The notes under the pieces are model-generated. The model had not been told where the DNA came from. It was given only the letters and a program-made list of their open reading frames with translations, and searched no databases. A stretch of 13,350 nt of DNA from CAZCVI01 sp964502145 (GTDB taxonomy: Bacteria > Acidobacteriota > Aminicenantia > UBA2199): NCBI GenBank assembly GCA_964502145.1, contig CAZCVI010000131.1:1-13350 (forward strand), written 5' to 3'. Made by a program: the position numbers and the translations under genes. This document shows, piece by piece, positions 5,443 through 13,349 of this stretch. How positions within the stretch are numbered: position 1 is the stretch's first letter; each line of letters opens with the position of its first letter.

Positions 5443-7667
5443 TGACAGCTAAATCAGCCGCACCATCTACTTCCCGCAACCCTTTGGTTGCCACGGCTAA
5501 AAAAGTAGTCCTGTTTGTTGTGCTCGGCCTGCTGGTATTTTATATTTATAAACACCGGGCTGACTTTGCCATTGTGTCATCTATCCACCTCGCGAATCTT
5601 ATGCCTGTCGTTGTTTTAATTGCTATCGGGCAGGTGATAGTCAGTTATATCTTTCACCTCCTTTTAACCTTTATCTCCCATCCCCTCTCGTTTGTCACTA
5701 CCTTCAAGTATTTTGTGGTCGGTCGTTTCATGAACAAATTTGTTCCTTTTAGCGGCGGTGTGTATCGGACCGTCATGTTCAAAAAAAAAGCCAATGTCAG
5801 TTACTTAAAATCTATTGCAACCCTCGTGTCTTTCAGTTGGTTGAACGTCCTGTTTTCATTAATGGCCGGGATTATTTTTATTGGTATATATGATCCCTTC
5901 TTGCGGTTCCAGAAGATTCCTATTCTGGCGCTGTTTATTTTTCTTCTGGTCGCCCAGGCCCTCTTTGTGCCCATTCTTTCCTCTGTATTGAAAAAATACT
6001 TTGCCACCGCATCGGAAACTGCCACTGTTTCGGATAGCGCTATTTTAAGCGGCTTTCGTCAGATACATAAGATGGGTGGGGATATTCTGTTTTGGATAGT
6101 CGCGGTCATGAAAAACAAAGCCCTGTTATTTAAAAGCGGTTTGATCATGTTTTTTGATATATGTTTTAATATGATCGTGCTTTATTTTCTTTTCCATAGC
6201 CTGGGAACAGTTACCACCATTCCTTTTTTAATCCTCCTGGTTGTGACCATGCGATTAAGTACAGTCGTTGAAATAACACCCAATAATCTGGGTATCCGCG
6301 AGTTCGTGTATGGTTTTTTAGCCGGTGGCATGGGTCAGACCATGGCACAGGGTATCATCGTATCTATCTTGTATCGGTTGGCCGGTGGTTTAACCCAGGG
6401 TGTGATGAGTCTTATCCTGATCGCCTGGGATAAAAATCCCTCTAATGAATTTCCCCCGGCTTCCGTGGCGGACAAAATCCCCAAGAGTATATTTTTACTG
6501 GCCCCTTCCTTGCCTTTCCGGGGCGGCATCGCCCATTATAACACCCTGCTCTATAATCATCTGAGCGGGAAAGGGGAGGTGATGTTTTATACATATAAAA
6601 AGCAATATTTCAAATGGTTGTTTCCAGGGAAAAGCGATAAAGACAACAGCGTGGAAAAAATCGAAACGATAGATCATGGAGCTGTAGACCAGAACCAAAA
6701 AATAGGGATCAAAAGGGAGCTTCACCCGCTGAACTTTCATACCTGGATAAAAGCGGGAATAGAAGCCAGGAAATACGCGATGATCCTGCTGCCCTGGTGG
6801 GTAGTATTCTGGGCGCCTCATTATGTATTATTCTTACGCATTGTCCGGCAAGGGAACAGTGGCACCAAGGTTATTTTTATCTGCCATAATGTAATGGAAC
6901 ACGAGCGCGCCTGGACGGGATGGTTAAAAAAAAAGATCGCGCATCTGGTATTAAAACGCGGTGATTATTTTATTCTTCATTCCAGCCACCAGCAACGGCA
7001 ACTGGCGCGGTTACTGAAACATAATATGAAACCGTCGCGGGTCTCTCCGCACCCGCATTACCAGATATTTAATAAGAATCGCTATACGCGGGAAGAATCA
7101 AGATTCATATTGGATATCCCCCCGGATCGTAAGGTGATTCTCTTTTTTGGCTTTATCAGGAAATACAAGGGCCTGGAATTTCTCTTAAAAGCTATTCCTC
7201 TGGTCAAAACATATGCCCCTGACATCCTGTTATTAATTGTGGGCGAGGTGTGGGGACATAAACGTCATGCGGATTATTACACCGGTCTGATTGAGGGACT
7301 GGGTATCGAGCAGAATGTCTGTTTTTTTAACCGGTATGTACCCAATGAAGCGGTGGAGTTGTATTTTAAAGCCAGTGATTTTGCTGTTTTGCCTTATGTC
7401 GATGGCAGTGGTAGCGGCATACTCCAGATCGCTTATGGCATGGATCGTCCAGTGGTAGCGACACACGTGGGCGCGTTTGAAGAGGTGGTGCTGGACGGAA
7501 AAACTGGATTGCTGGTGCCACCGGGGGATGAACACCGATTGGCTCAAGCTATTATTAAAATGTATAGCAGCGACTGCCTCAAGGCAATGGAAAGGGAAAT
7601 TGGTCTATATAAAAAAAGATTTGCGTGGTCGGAAATGGTAGAGTGTATTCATAATGACTTTTTTTAG
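5442..7667 (+). CDS. Fusion: LPG-synthase-like/flippase-like membrane domain plus GT4 glycosyltransferase
   Basis: This is one uninterrupted 741-codon frame with two modules. Residues about 20-330 form a polytopic membrane domain like the LPG_synthase_TM (UPF0104/AglD-like) family. The evidence is several hydrophobic helices, GRFMNKFVPFSGGVYR at 94-109 in place of the family's G-x-x-x-N-x-x-x-P-x-x-x-G-x-x-R signature, and ITPNNLGIREF at 278-288. Family members are linked to lipid modification or lipid-linked sugar handling; none of the lysine-transfer machinery is present. Residues about 347-735 form a GT-B fold GT4 enzyme: RGGIAHYN at 360-367 in the N-terminal half, FFGFIRKYKGLEFLL at 568-582, and DGSGSGILQIAYGMDRPVV at 654-672 in the donor-binding half. 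The two glutamates of the classical EX7E motif align with S656 and A664, so the donor pocket is atypical. A short linker (about 331-346) joins the parts with no frameshift. A membrane-tethered transferase for lipid-linked glycans is likely. Confidence 0.88.
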   Translation: MTAKSAAPSTSRNPLVATAKKVVLFVVLGLLVFYIYKHRADFAIVSSIHLANLMPVVVLIAIGQVIVSYIFHLLLTFISHPLSFVTTFKYFVVGRFMNKFVPFSGGVYRTVMFKKKANVSYLKSIATLVSFSWLNVLFSLMAGIIFIGIYDPFLRFQKIPILALFIFLLVAQALFVPILSSVLKKYFATASETATVSDSAILSGFRQIHKMGGDILFWIVAVMKNKALLFKSGLIMFFDICFNMIVLYFLFHSLGTVTTIPFLILLVVTMRLSTVVEITPNNLGIREFVYGFLAGGMGQTMAQGIIVSILYRLAGGLTQGVMSLILIAWDKNPSNEFPPASVADKIPKSIFLLAPSLPFRGGIAHYNTLLYNHLSGKGEVMFYTYKKQYFKWLFPGKSDKDNSVEKIETIDHGAVDQNQKIGIKRELHPLNFHTWIKAGIEARKYAMILLPWWVVFWAPHYVLFLRIVRQGNSGTKVIFICHNVMEHERAWTGWLKKKIAHLVLKRGDYFILHSSHQQRQLARLLKHNMKPSRVSPHPHYQIFNKNRYTREESRFILDIPPDRKVILFFGFIRKYKGLEFLLKAIPLVKTYAPDILLLIVGEVWGHKRHADYYTGLIEGLGIEQNVCFFNRYVPNEAVELYFKASDFAVLPYVDGSGSGILQIAYGMDRPVVATHVGAFEEVVLDGKTGLLVPPGDEHRLAQAIIKMYSSDCLKAMEREIGLYKKRFAWSEMVECIHNDFF

Positions 7668-7685
7668 AACATGGGCCCTCTTTTT

Positions 7686-7737
7686 CCCCGGCGTTTAAAA
7701 AAAAGTGCTGAAAAAAAATCGCCGTGGGCTTTTCTTT
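7686..7737 (+). terminator. Probable Rho-independent terminator of the glycan block
   Basis: CCCCGGCG at 7686-7693 pairs with CGCCG-T-GGG at 7720-7728, giving 8 base pairs with one bulged T (7725). A TTT/AAA pair near the loop may lengthen the stem. The A-rich loop is long (about 26 nt), which lowers the score. The stem is followed, after one C, by TTTTCTTT (7730-7737). It begins 18 nt after the stop of the fusion gene and before the phosphate transporter, the natural place for an operon end. Confidence 0.55.
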
Positions 7738-7747
7738 AACTCCAAAA

Positions 7748-7758
7748 TGCTATATAAT
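7748..7758 (+). promoter_or_regulatory. Possible -10 promoter element for the phosphate transporter
   Basis: TGCTATATAAT lies at 7748-7758, just after the putative terminator. It contains a perfect TATAAT (7753-7758). It could also be read as an extended -10 (TGC then TATATA). No good -35 sits 16-18 nt upstream; only T-rich sequence is there. Transcription would start near 7765, leaving an AT-rich leader of about 65 nt before ATG 7829. I see no convincing PHO-box-like pair of direct repeats in the leader. Confidence 0.35.
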
Positions 7759-7828
7759 TTGATGTAATAATGTAAGTTAATCACTGCTTAAAATTATTTC
7801 ATTTAAATTAACCGAATGGAGAATATTT

Positions 7829-10093
7829 ATGGAGATGTACTTAATAGCTCTAGTGATACTGGCTGCATTGGCAGTATCTGATTTGATAGTCGGTGTCAGC
7901 AATGATGCCGTAAACTTTTTAAACTCAGCCATTGGTTCCCGCGTGGCACCCCGGAACATTATTTTATTAATCGCCAGTCTCGGCATGTTGATGGGCGTGA
8001 TGTTTGCTTCTGGCATGATGGAAGTGGCACGCAGTGGTATTTTTCATCCGCAATATTTTAATATGCCTGAATTGATGGCGATCTTCCTGTCCGTGATGTT
8101 GACGGACGTGATTTTGTTGGATATATATAACACCTTTGGCCTGCCTACCTCTACTACTGTATCTATCGTTTTTTCATTGATGGGCGCATCGATTACCTTG
8201 TCCATCATCAAGATCAATCAACTTGGGGAAACAGTGGCTGAACTGCCCAAATATATCAATACTGGCAAATCATTATTTATTATTTTCGGTATTCTTGTTT
8301 CCGTCGTGATCGCCTTCTTTTTTGGGACCGTCGTCCAGTTCTTGTCCCGGTTGTTGTTTTCTTTTGACTTTCAGAAGCGTTTGCGAAGATACGGCGCACT
8401 CTGGGGGGGGGCGGCCCTTTGTTTTATCCTTTATTTTATCCTTGTCAAGGGTGCGAAAGGTTCTGCCCTGTTGACACATGCCAATGTGGTTTGGATTCAG
8501 ACCCACACCTGGACCCTGATGCTTTATTTCTTCGTGGCTTGTGCTGTAATGCTGCAACTGATTATTTTCTTCACCAAAATAAACATCCTTAAGCCCATTG
8601 TGTTGCTCGGTACTTTTGCCTTGGCATTGGCTTTCGCAGCCAATGATCTGGTAAATTTTATTGGTGTTCCTATGGCTGGCTTAAGTGCTTATCAAGCTGC
8701 GCAAGCCAGTGGTAATTCTTTGACTGCATCCATGAATGCATTATTACAACCCTCCGAAGCCAATACATTTTTTCTGTTGATATCGGGTTTGGTGATGGGT
8801 CTTACCGTGTGGATATCCAAAAAAGCCCGGACTGTTACTGACACCGAGCTCAATTTGGGGCGGCAGGATGAAGGATTTGAGCGGTATGGTTCTTCCCCTC
8901 TTTCCCGTGCTGTCGTTCGTGTTGTAGCCACCATGGGTGATGGTATCAAACGAGTCATTCCCGATTCTATCATCAATAAAATAAACCAGCAGTTCAAAGC
9001 GTCCAAAACCGAGGCGGTTTTAGTGCATGGGGGCAAACCCTCTTTTGATCTTGTGCGCGCCGCTGTGAATCTGATGGTATCCAGTGCCTTGATTTCGCTT
9101 GGTACTTCCATGAAACTTCCGCTTTCCACTACTTACGTAACCTTCATGGTCGCCATGGGCAGTTCTTTTGCTGATCGTGCTTGGGGTAGGGATAGCGCCG
9201 TGTTTCGTGTATCCGGTGTGTTGTTAGTTATTGGTGGCTGGTTCTTAACCGCCTTTACCGCCTTTACCTTTTCCTCCATTTTTTCATGGCTTATTTCCCA
9301 TTTCCATGCCATTGGACTCATTGGTATCCTCTTTGTGGGTGCAGCAATCATGTTAAATAACGTGCGCCTCCACAGATCCCGCGAACAAGTCGCCAAGAAC
9401 TATGAAATTTATAACCTGAAAAAAATAAAGGATGATCAGTATGCGATTGGAACGACTTTTGAGCATACTGGACTCTTTCTCAAGGATGTGCGTGAAAATC
9501 TGGCCAATTGTTACATTGGTCTGGCTACGCAGAACCGAACATTATTAAAGAGCATCCGTCGCGAGACGCGGAAAGTTCAGGAATGGGCCAATATTATTAT
9601 TGCCAATGTATTTAAAACCATTCGCTTGCTCTCCCAGGAGGAAATGATTACCTCGCAAAAATACGCGCAGACCGTCGGCGCACTACAAGAAATCGCCGAA
9701 TGTCACCGCGATGCGATCAAACGCATTTATACCCATATAGATAATAACCACGAGGGCATGTTACCCGTGCAACTCGAAGAACTGGCCAAAGTAAATGACC
9801 TGCTGCTCCAACTACTGGCAAGTACCGCGAATGCGATGATGAAAAAAGAGATTGCCGATTGCAGTGTCATCCTGGCCAAACGAGACCAGATGGCCAAACT
9901 GGTGGTGGAATTGGATAAAAACCAGATCACACGCATCAAGAATGATGTTTCTAAAACCCGGTTGAGCATACTCTTTTATGGTTTCTTACGTGATGCCCGC
10001 ATTATTGCCGAGCAAGCGTATATCCTGCTGGAAATATTTCAGGATTCATTTAACCAGGAATGTCAGCCCCACAAAGAGGAAAGTAATGGGTAA
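7829..10093 (+). CDS. PiT family inorganic phosphate transporter with PhoU-like C-terminal domain
   Basis: This 754-residue membrane protein of the PHO4/PiT family couples phosphate uptake to a cation gradient. The duplicated signature is visible as GVSNDAVNFLNSAIGS at 22-37 and FAANDLVNFIGVPMAG at 269-284. Both keep the central N-D but depart from the usual GANDVANA. Each half also has its serine-threonine element, GLPTSTTVS at 104-112 and KLPLSTTYV at 429-437. About 10 to 12 membrane segments lie between residues 4 and 510. Residues about 540-745 are a soluble, charged, helical region that resembles a PhoU-like bundle. Such a long form with a fused regulator-like tail is known in several bacterial phyla. 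GGAG at 7818-7821 lies 7 nt before ATG 7829. The next gene starts 54 nt downstream without a visible terminator, suggesting co-transcription. An anion other than phosphate is possible. Confidence 0.92.
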   Translation: MEMYLIALVILAALAVSDLIVGVSNDAVNFLNSAIGSRVAPRNIILLIASLGMLMGVMFASGMMEVARSGIFHPQYFNMPELMAIFLSVMLTDVILLDIYNTFGLPTSTTVSIVFSLMGASITLSIIKINQLGETVAELPKYINTGKSLFIIFGILVSVVIAFFFGTVVQFLSRLLFSFDFQKRLRRYGALWGGAALCFILYFILVKGAKGSALLTHANVVWIQTHTWTLMLYFFVACAVMLQLIIFFTKINILKPIVLLGTFALALAFAANDLVNFIGVPMAGLSAYQAAQASGNSLTASMNALLQPSEANTFFLLISGLVMGLTVWISKKARTVTDTELNLGRQDEGFERYGSSPLSRAVVRVVATMGDGIKRVIPDSIINKINQQFKASKTEAVLVHGGKPSFDLVRAAVNLMVSSALISLGTSMKLPLSTTYVTFMVAMGSSFADRAWGRDSAVFRVSGVLLVIGGWFLTAFTAFTFSSIFSWLISHFHAIGLIGILFVGAAIMLNNVRLHRSREQVAKNYEIYNLKKIKDDQYAIGTTFEHTGLFLKDVRENLANCYIGLATQNRTLLKSIRRETRKVQEWANIIIANVFKTIRLLSQEEMITSQKYAQTVGALQEIAECHRDAIKRIYTHIDNNHEGMLPVQLEELAKVNDLLLQLLASTANAMMKKEIADCSVILAKRDQMAKLVVELDKNQITRIKNDVSKTRLSILFYGFLRDARIIAEQAYILLEIFQDSFNQECQPHKEESNG

Positions 10094-10147
10094 AAGAACG
10101 GGTAAGCCAATAATAAAGGTCATATAAATCATAGCAAGCAAAAAAAA

Positions 10148-11659
10148 ATGAGGATCGTAACCCGGCCAGATTTCGACGGTATTGTGTGCGCGGTGCTGTT
10201 AAGTGACGCATTGCAGATTAGCGAACCCATCAAATGGGTGGAACCTAACGCGATGCAACACGGACTGGTAGAAATCTTGCCGGGGGATGTGATTGCCAAC
10301 CTGGCTTATTTTCCCACCTGTGAGCTATGGTTTGATCATCATGAATCCAATCGTATTGCCACACCCTTTCACGGTGTTTTTAAAATAGCACCCAGTGCAG
10401 CCGGTATTGTTTTTGAGTACTTCAAACATAATCCTACCTATCGCACGCCCTTTTCCCGTGATTACACCCGTCTCGTGGAAGAGATTGATAAAATAGATTC
10501 AGCCGCTTTATCGTTGGATGAAGTACTTCATCCCGGGCACTATCCTTACGTTGCGCTTTCCACTACTATTTCCAGTCATAATAGAGCGGATGAACCCTAT
10601 TGGAATCTATTGGTCAAGTTACTCCGCAGCCGTGATATCGAGGGGGTGTTGAAGCACCGGGAAGTAAAAAAAAGAATGACCTTGGCCTTAAAAGCGGACC
10701 AGACCTACCGTGAATTGCTGCAAAAATATACCAAAAGCATTGACCATGTCACGATTACTGATTTTCGTCCTTTGCCTAAATATCCATCGGGAAATCGGTT
10801 CCTCGTGTTTTCTTTGTTTCCCCAGTCCGTTGTGAATTTAAAAGTAAGGTATGAGAGTCCAGAGCGGGAGCGGGTGGTGCTTAGTATTGGTCACAGTATT
10901 TTTAATCGCAATTGTCAGGTTAGTTCAGGGGAGTTGAGTAGTTTTTTTGGTGGTGGAGGTCATCGTGGAGCCGGTTCCAGCAGTGTTCCTGCAAAAGAAG
11001 CCGATGAAGCCATCGCTACTATCGTGGATATCCTTTTAAAGAACGAACCCGCCTCATTTCCTATTTTGTTTGAAGATGATTATCTAATTGCCGTCAATAA
11101 ACCTGCGGGTCTTCTTTCCGAGGGGAACCGTGTGGTCAAATATCAGGGTGAATTGACCCCGGTTTTTCCGTTGGAAAGGGAAATGTCAGGTGTTGTTCTT
11201 TTTGCCAAGCATACTGGTCTTGAGCAGTCATTGTTAGACATGGTCAAACGCGCAGAGATCAAGTGGATGTATTTTGCCGTGGTCGAAGGGCACTTGCCTG
11301 AGAAAAGTGGTACTATAGCAGACCAGGAACACGCAAAAAATTGTGATGCGAATAATAATATAGTGACGTGTCAGTACCGGCAATTAAAGACATTTGCTAA
11401 CTATTCGTTGTTGACCATTGAGTCTTGTGCGCCGCAAAATCAAAATATTCGCCGCTATATGGCCAAGATCGGGTTTCCTGTAACCGGGGACATTGTCCAT
11501 GGTGCAGCCACCAATCCTTTGAATCGTTTGGCACTCCATGCCTATTTTATCACCTTCACCCATCCTATTACCAAGGAACATATTGTGTTAGAGACACCTG
11601 TACCAAGAACATTTTTAACCATCAGGGATAATGCCGAAGACACTATAATAATAAAATAA
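10148..11659 (+). CDS. DHH phosphoesterase fused to a degenerate RluA-like pseudouridine synthase domain
   Basis: This is a 503-residue protein with two modules. Residues 1-300 are a DHH/DHHA1 phosphoesterase: TRPDFDGIVCAVLL at 5-18 (metal ligands D8 and D10), WFDHHES at 61-67 with the DHH triad at 63-65, D114 or D117 as the probable fourth ligand, and the DHHA1 substrate loop FFGGGGHRGAGSS at 266-278. Such enzymes hydrolyse phosphoester bonds in short oligonucleotides, cyclic dinucleotides or polyphosphate; the substrate here is open. Residues about 304-490 follow an RluA-family synthase: FEDDYLIAVNKPAGLLS (308-324), MSGVVLFAK (346-354), YFAVVEG (375-381), IRRYMAKIGFPVTGD (434-448) and RLALHAYFITFTHP (460-473). 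The catalytic HRLD is FPLE (340-343), so the essential Asp is Glu343, and the GRTHQIR stretch is PQNQNIR. The domain is probably not a working synthase and may bind RNA. The Shine-Dalgarno is poor: only an A-run precedes ATG 10148. Confidence 0.87.
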   Translation: MRIVTRPDFDGIVCAVLLSDALQISEPIKWVEPNAMQHGLVEILPGDVIANLAYFPTCELWFDHHESNRIATPFHGVFKIAPSAAGIVFEYFKHNPTYRTPFSRDYTRLVEEIDKIDSAALSLDEVLHPGHYPYVALSTTISSHNRADEPYWNLLVKLLRSRDIEGVLKHREVKKRMTLALKADQTYRELLQKYTKSIDHVTITDFRPLPKYPSGNRFLVFSLFPQSVVNLKVRYESPERERVVLSIGHSIFNRNCQVSSGELSSFFGGGGHRGAGSSSVPAKEADEAIATIVDILLKNEPASFPILFEDDYLIAVNKPAGLLSEGNRVVKYQGELTPVFPLEREMSGVVLFAKHTGLEQSLLDMVKRAEIKWMYFAVVEGHLPEKSGTIADQEHAKNCDANNNIVTCQYRQLKTFANYSLLTIESCAPQNQNIRRYMAKIGFPVTGDIVHGAATNPLNRLALHAYFITFTHPITKEHIVLETPVPRTFLTIRDNAEDTIIIK

Positions 11660-11732
11660 TAATATAATAATAATATATACATTAATGTTTATTTAAGGTG
11701 TATAAAAAAAATATCATCCAAGGAGATCAGCA
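11660..11732 (+). promoter_or_regulatory. AT-rich gap with ATA/TAA runs, a small palindrome and a strong ribosome binding site
   Basis: The 73 nt before the lipoprotein gene are very AT-rich. Irregular ATA/TAA triplet runs begin in the last codons of the preceding gene (from about 11644) and extend to about 11678. Several TATAAT-like hexamers occur (11644-11649 and 11663-11668), but none has a matching -35 at the right distance, so no specific promoter can be chosen. ACATTAATGT at 11679-11688 is a perfect 10-bp palindrome that might bind a regulator, although palindromes are easy to find in such AT-rich sequence. AAGGAGAT at 11720-11727 is a strong Shine-Dalgarno before TTG 11733. No GC-rich terminator hairpin is present. 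Confidence 0.4.
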
Positions 11733-13349
11733 TTGAAAAAAAAGACTATTCCAGCGTTTTGTTTTTTACTGTTAATCGTCGGTTTGGTTCTAACAGGTTG
11801 TGTCTCGTCGCGACCTACCGTTCCTAAAGTTCTTTCCCTGCAAGAGAACAGTGCCCTGCTACTTCCTGACGATACCCAGAGTGACCCCGGCGGAAAATCA
11901 GGGTATACGTTTATGCTTAGCGCCACGAAAACAGACAATCCCAATGAATATTCGCGGCGGGAAATCGAGAATTTCTTATGTGCTTTAGTAGAAAATTTTA
12001 TTACCGTCGCCGATGTCAGTAAGAATGATCTCTATGGCAGGTATTATGTAAAAGCAAGGGAAAACACCGCTTTAGAAAAACAAAAAATGGCGAACAGTGA
12101 AATCTGTAAATGGTTTGAAGATCGCGTGTCCGTTACTGCGCGGGGGAATATGAATATCATTGACACCCACGCTATCACGATGTTTTATCAGCAGGTGAAC
12201 CGGATCATTGGTCAAGAGAAATTTATTTATACCCCGGGTTTAAAGGCAGCCAATATTGTTATTGAATTTGAGAAACAAAATACTACCACCACTATCACTT
12301 CTTTGATGGGTGAGACATCCGCTTTGTTGGATAATCTGCGTGTTCGAATCGGCATAAAAAATTCCAAGGTAGGCCTGGAGATGTATACCATGGGAGATGA
12401 TTCCCTGATTATTGATTCCCAGCAGATTAAATTCACCCCCGAAGAGCTTGAGTTCAGGAAAACCAATCGGTTGGTGAAAGTAAATCTGGGCATGGAATTA
12501 GATCCCTATGTACGGCATTTTTCATTGGTTCATGAATTGTTTCATACCTTAGGGTTTAGTGGGCATTCCCCCTACCATGACAGTTATTTGTTTCCTTTTG
12601 CAGTTCCTCCTTATAGTGGTCCGTTACCTGGGCTTCGTGCCACGAATATAATATTAACACCTATTGCCCAGCGTATAGTAGAGATGCTTTACCGCCCGGA
12701 AATACTGCCAGCTATGACTCTGCCCCATGCAGCACAAATCGTGCAGAATTTAAAACTTCTGCACATCACGCCTACTTCCGAGATTATTACAACTTTGAAA
12801 AAAATGGCGGGGGAACTGGAAACAGAAAAAAAACAACTGCTGACAAAAGCAAAAGAAAATTTCGACCGTCGGATGAGCATCTACCTTTTGCAGGACAGAT
12901 TAAACATGAAAGAATTGGCACTGTTGAGAGAATTGGAAGAGATTAAAAGAGATTATAAATTACCAGCCGATATTATCCAGTTGGTAACAAACGCAAAATT
13001 TCAGTATGAAAAGATAGCGCATATCCTTCGGGAATTAAAAATTCATAAGGACAATAAAAAACGACTGACTGAAGCACCGTCAGAGGTCGATATTAAAAAG
13101 AAGGCCAAGAAGCTGGAGTTGCTCAAGATGGCGCAAATCCAGATTGTAGTTTTAAACGATCTGTTGGCGCTGCAAAAAGAGATTTCGGCAGCGGAACAAA
13201 AACTGCAAGCCACGCACAGCACGGAAGAAATGGAAGGCTTGGAAGAAGAACTAAGACATATTCAAAGGCAATTAATCACTATTAAAAAAGAACTGGAGGG
13301 AGTGTATAATATTTTGTGTAAATTCATTTTCACGATATTTCAAATATGA
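11733..13349 (+). CDS. Lipoprotein with HExxH zincin-like (DUF2927-like) domain and long coiled coil
   Basis: This is a 538-residue envelope protein with a TTG start, supported by AAGGAGAT and by the signal peptide that follows at once. Lysines 2-4, a hydrophobic core and the lipobox LTGC at 20-23 make C23 the lipidated residue. Residues about 75-340 look like a DUF2927-type domain. The support is the middle strand ANIVIEFEK (173-181), the helix FSLVHELFHTLGFSGHS (263-279), and AQRIVEMLYRPEILPAM (312-328), which recalls the family's LLYDPRLxPGM ending. H267, E268 and H271 form a full HExxH, followed by G274 and H278. This is one residue longer than the metzincin HExxHxxGxxH spacing; H282 and D283 are other possible third ligands. 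Residues about 350-525 are charged, leucine-rich and predicted to form coiled coil. The last dozen residues turn abruptly hydrophobic (ILCKFIFTIFQI), which could mark a frameshift or a true end. Function is unknown; a surface metalloprotease is inferred. Confidence 0.8.
   Translation: MKKKTIPAFCFLLLIVGLVLTGCVSSRPTVPKVLSLQENSALLLPDDTQSDPGGKSGYTFMLSATKTDNPNEYSRREIENFLCALVENFITVADVSKNDLYGRYYVKARENTALEKQKMANSEICKWFEDRVSVTARGNMNIIDTHAITMFYQQVNRIIGQEKFIYTPGLKAANIVIEFEKQNTTTTITSLMGETSALLDNLRVRIGIKNSKVGLEMYTMGDDSLIIDSQQIKFTPEELEFRKTNRLVKVNLGMELDPYVRHFSLVHELFHTLGFSGHSPYHDSYLFPFAVPPYSGPLPGLRATNIILTPIAQRIVEMLYRPEILPAMTLPHAAQIVQNLKLLHITPTSEIITTLKKMAGELETEKKQLLTKAKENFDRRMSIYLLQDRLNMKELALLRELEEIKRDYKLPADIIQLVTNAKFQYEKIAHILRELKIHKDNKKRLTEAPSEVDIKKKAKKLELLKMAQIQIVVLNDLLALQKEISAAEQKLQATHSTEEMEGLEEELRHIQRQLITIKKELEGVYNILCKFIFTIFQI

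Noticed and set aside
8692..9129. Minus-strand open frame of 145 codons inside the phosphate transporter
   Set aside because: It is a shadow of a well-supported transporter gene, its product is low-complexity in character and not recognisable, and no promoter or ribosome site is apparent.
13335..13347. Palindrome ATATTT-C-AAATAT at the window end
   Set aside because: A one-base loop, AT-only arms and no T-run after it mean it is not a terminator; it is likely chance in AT-rich sequence.
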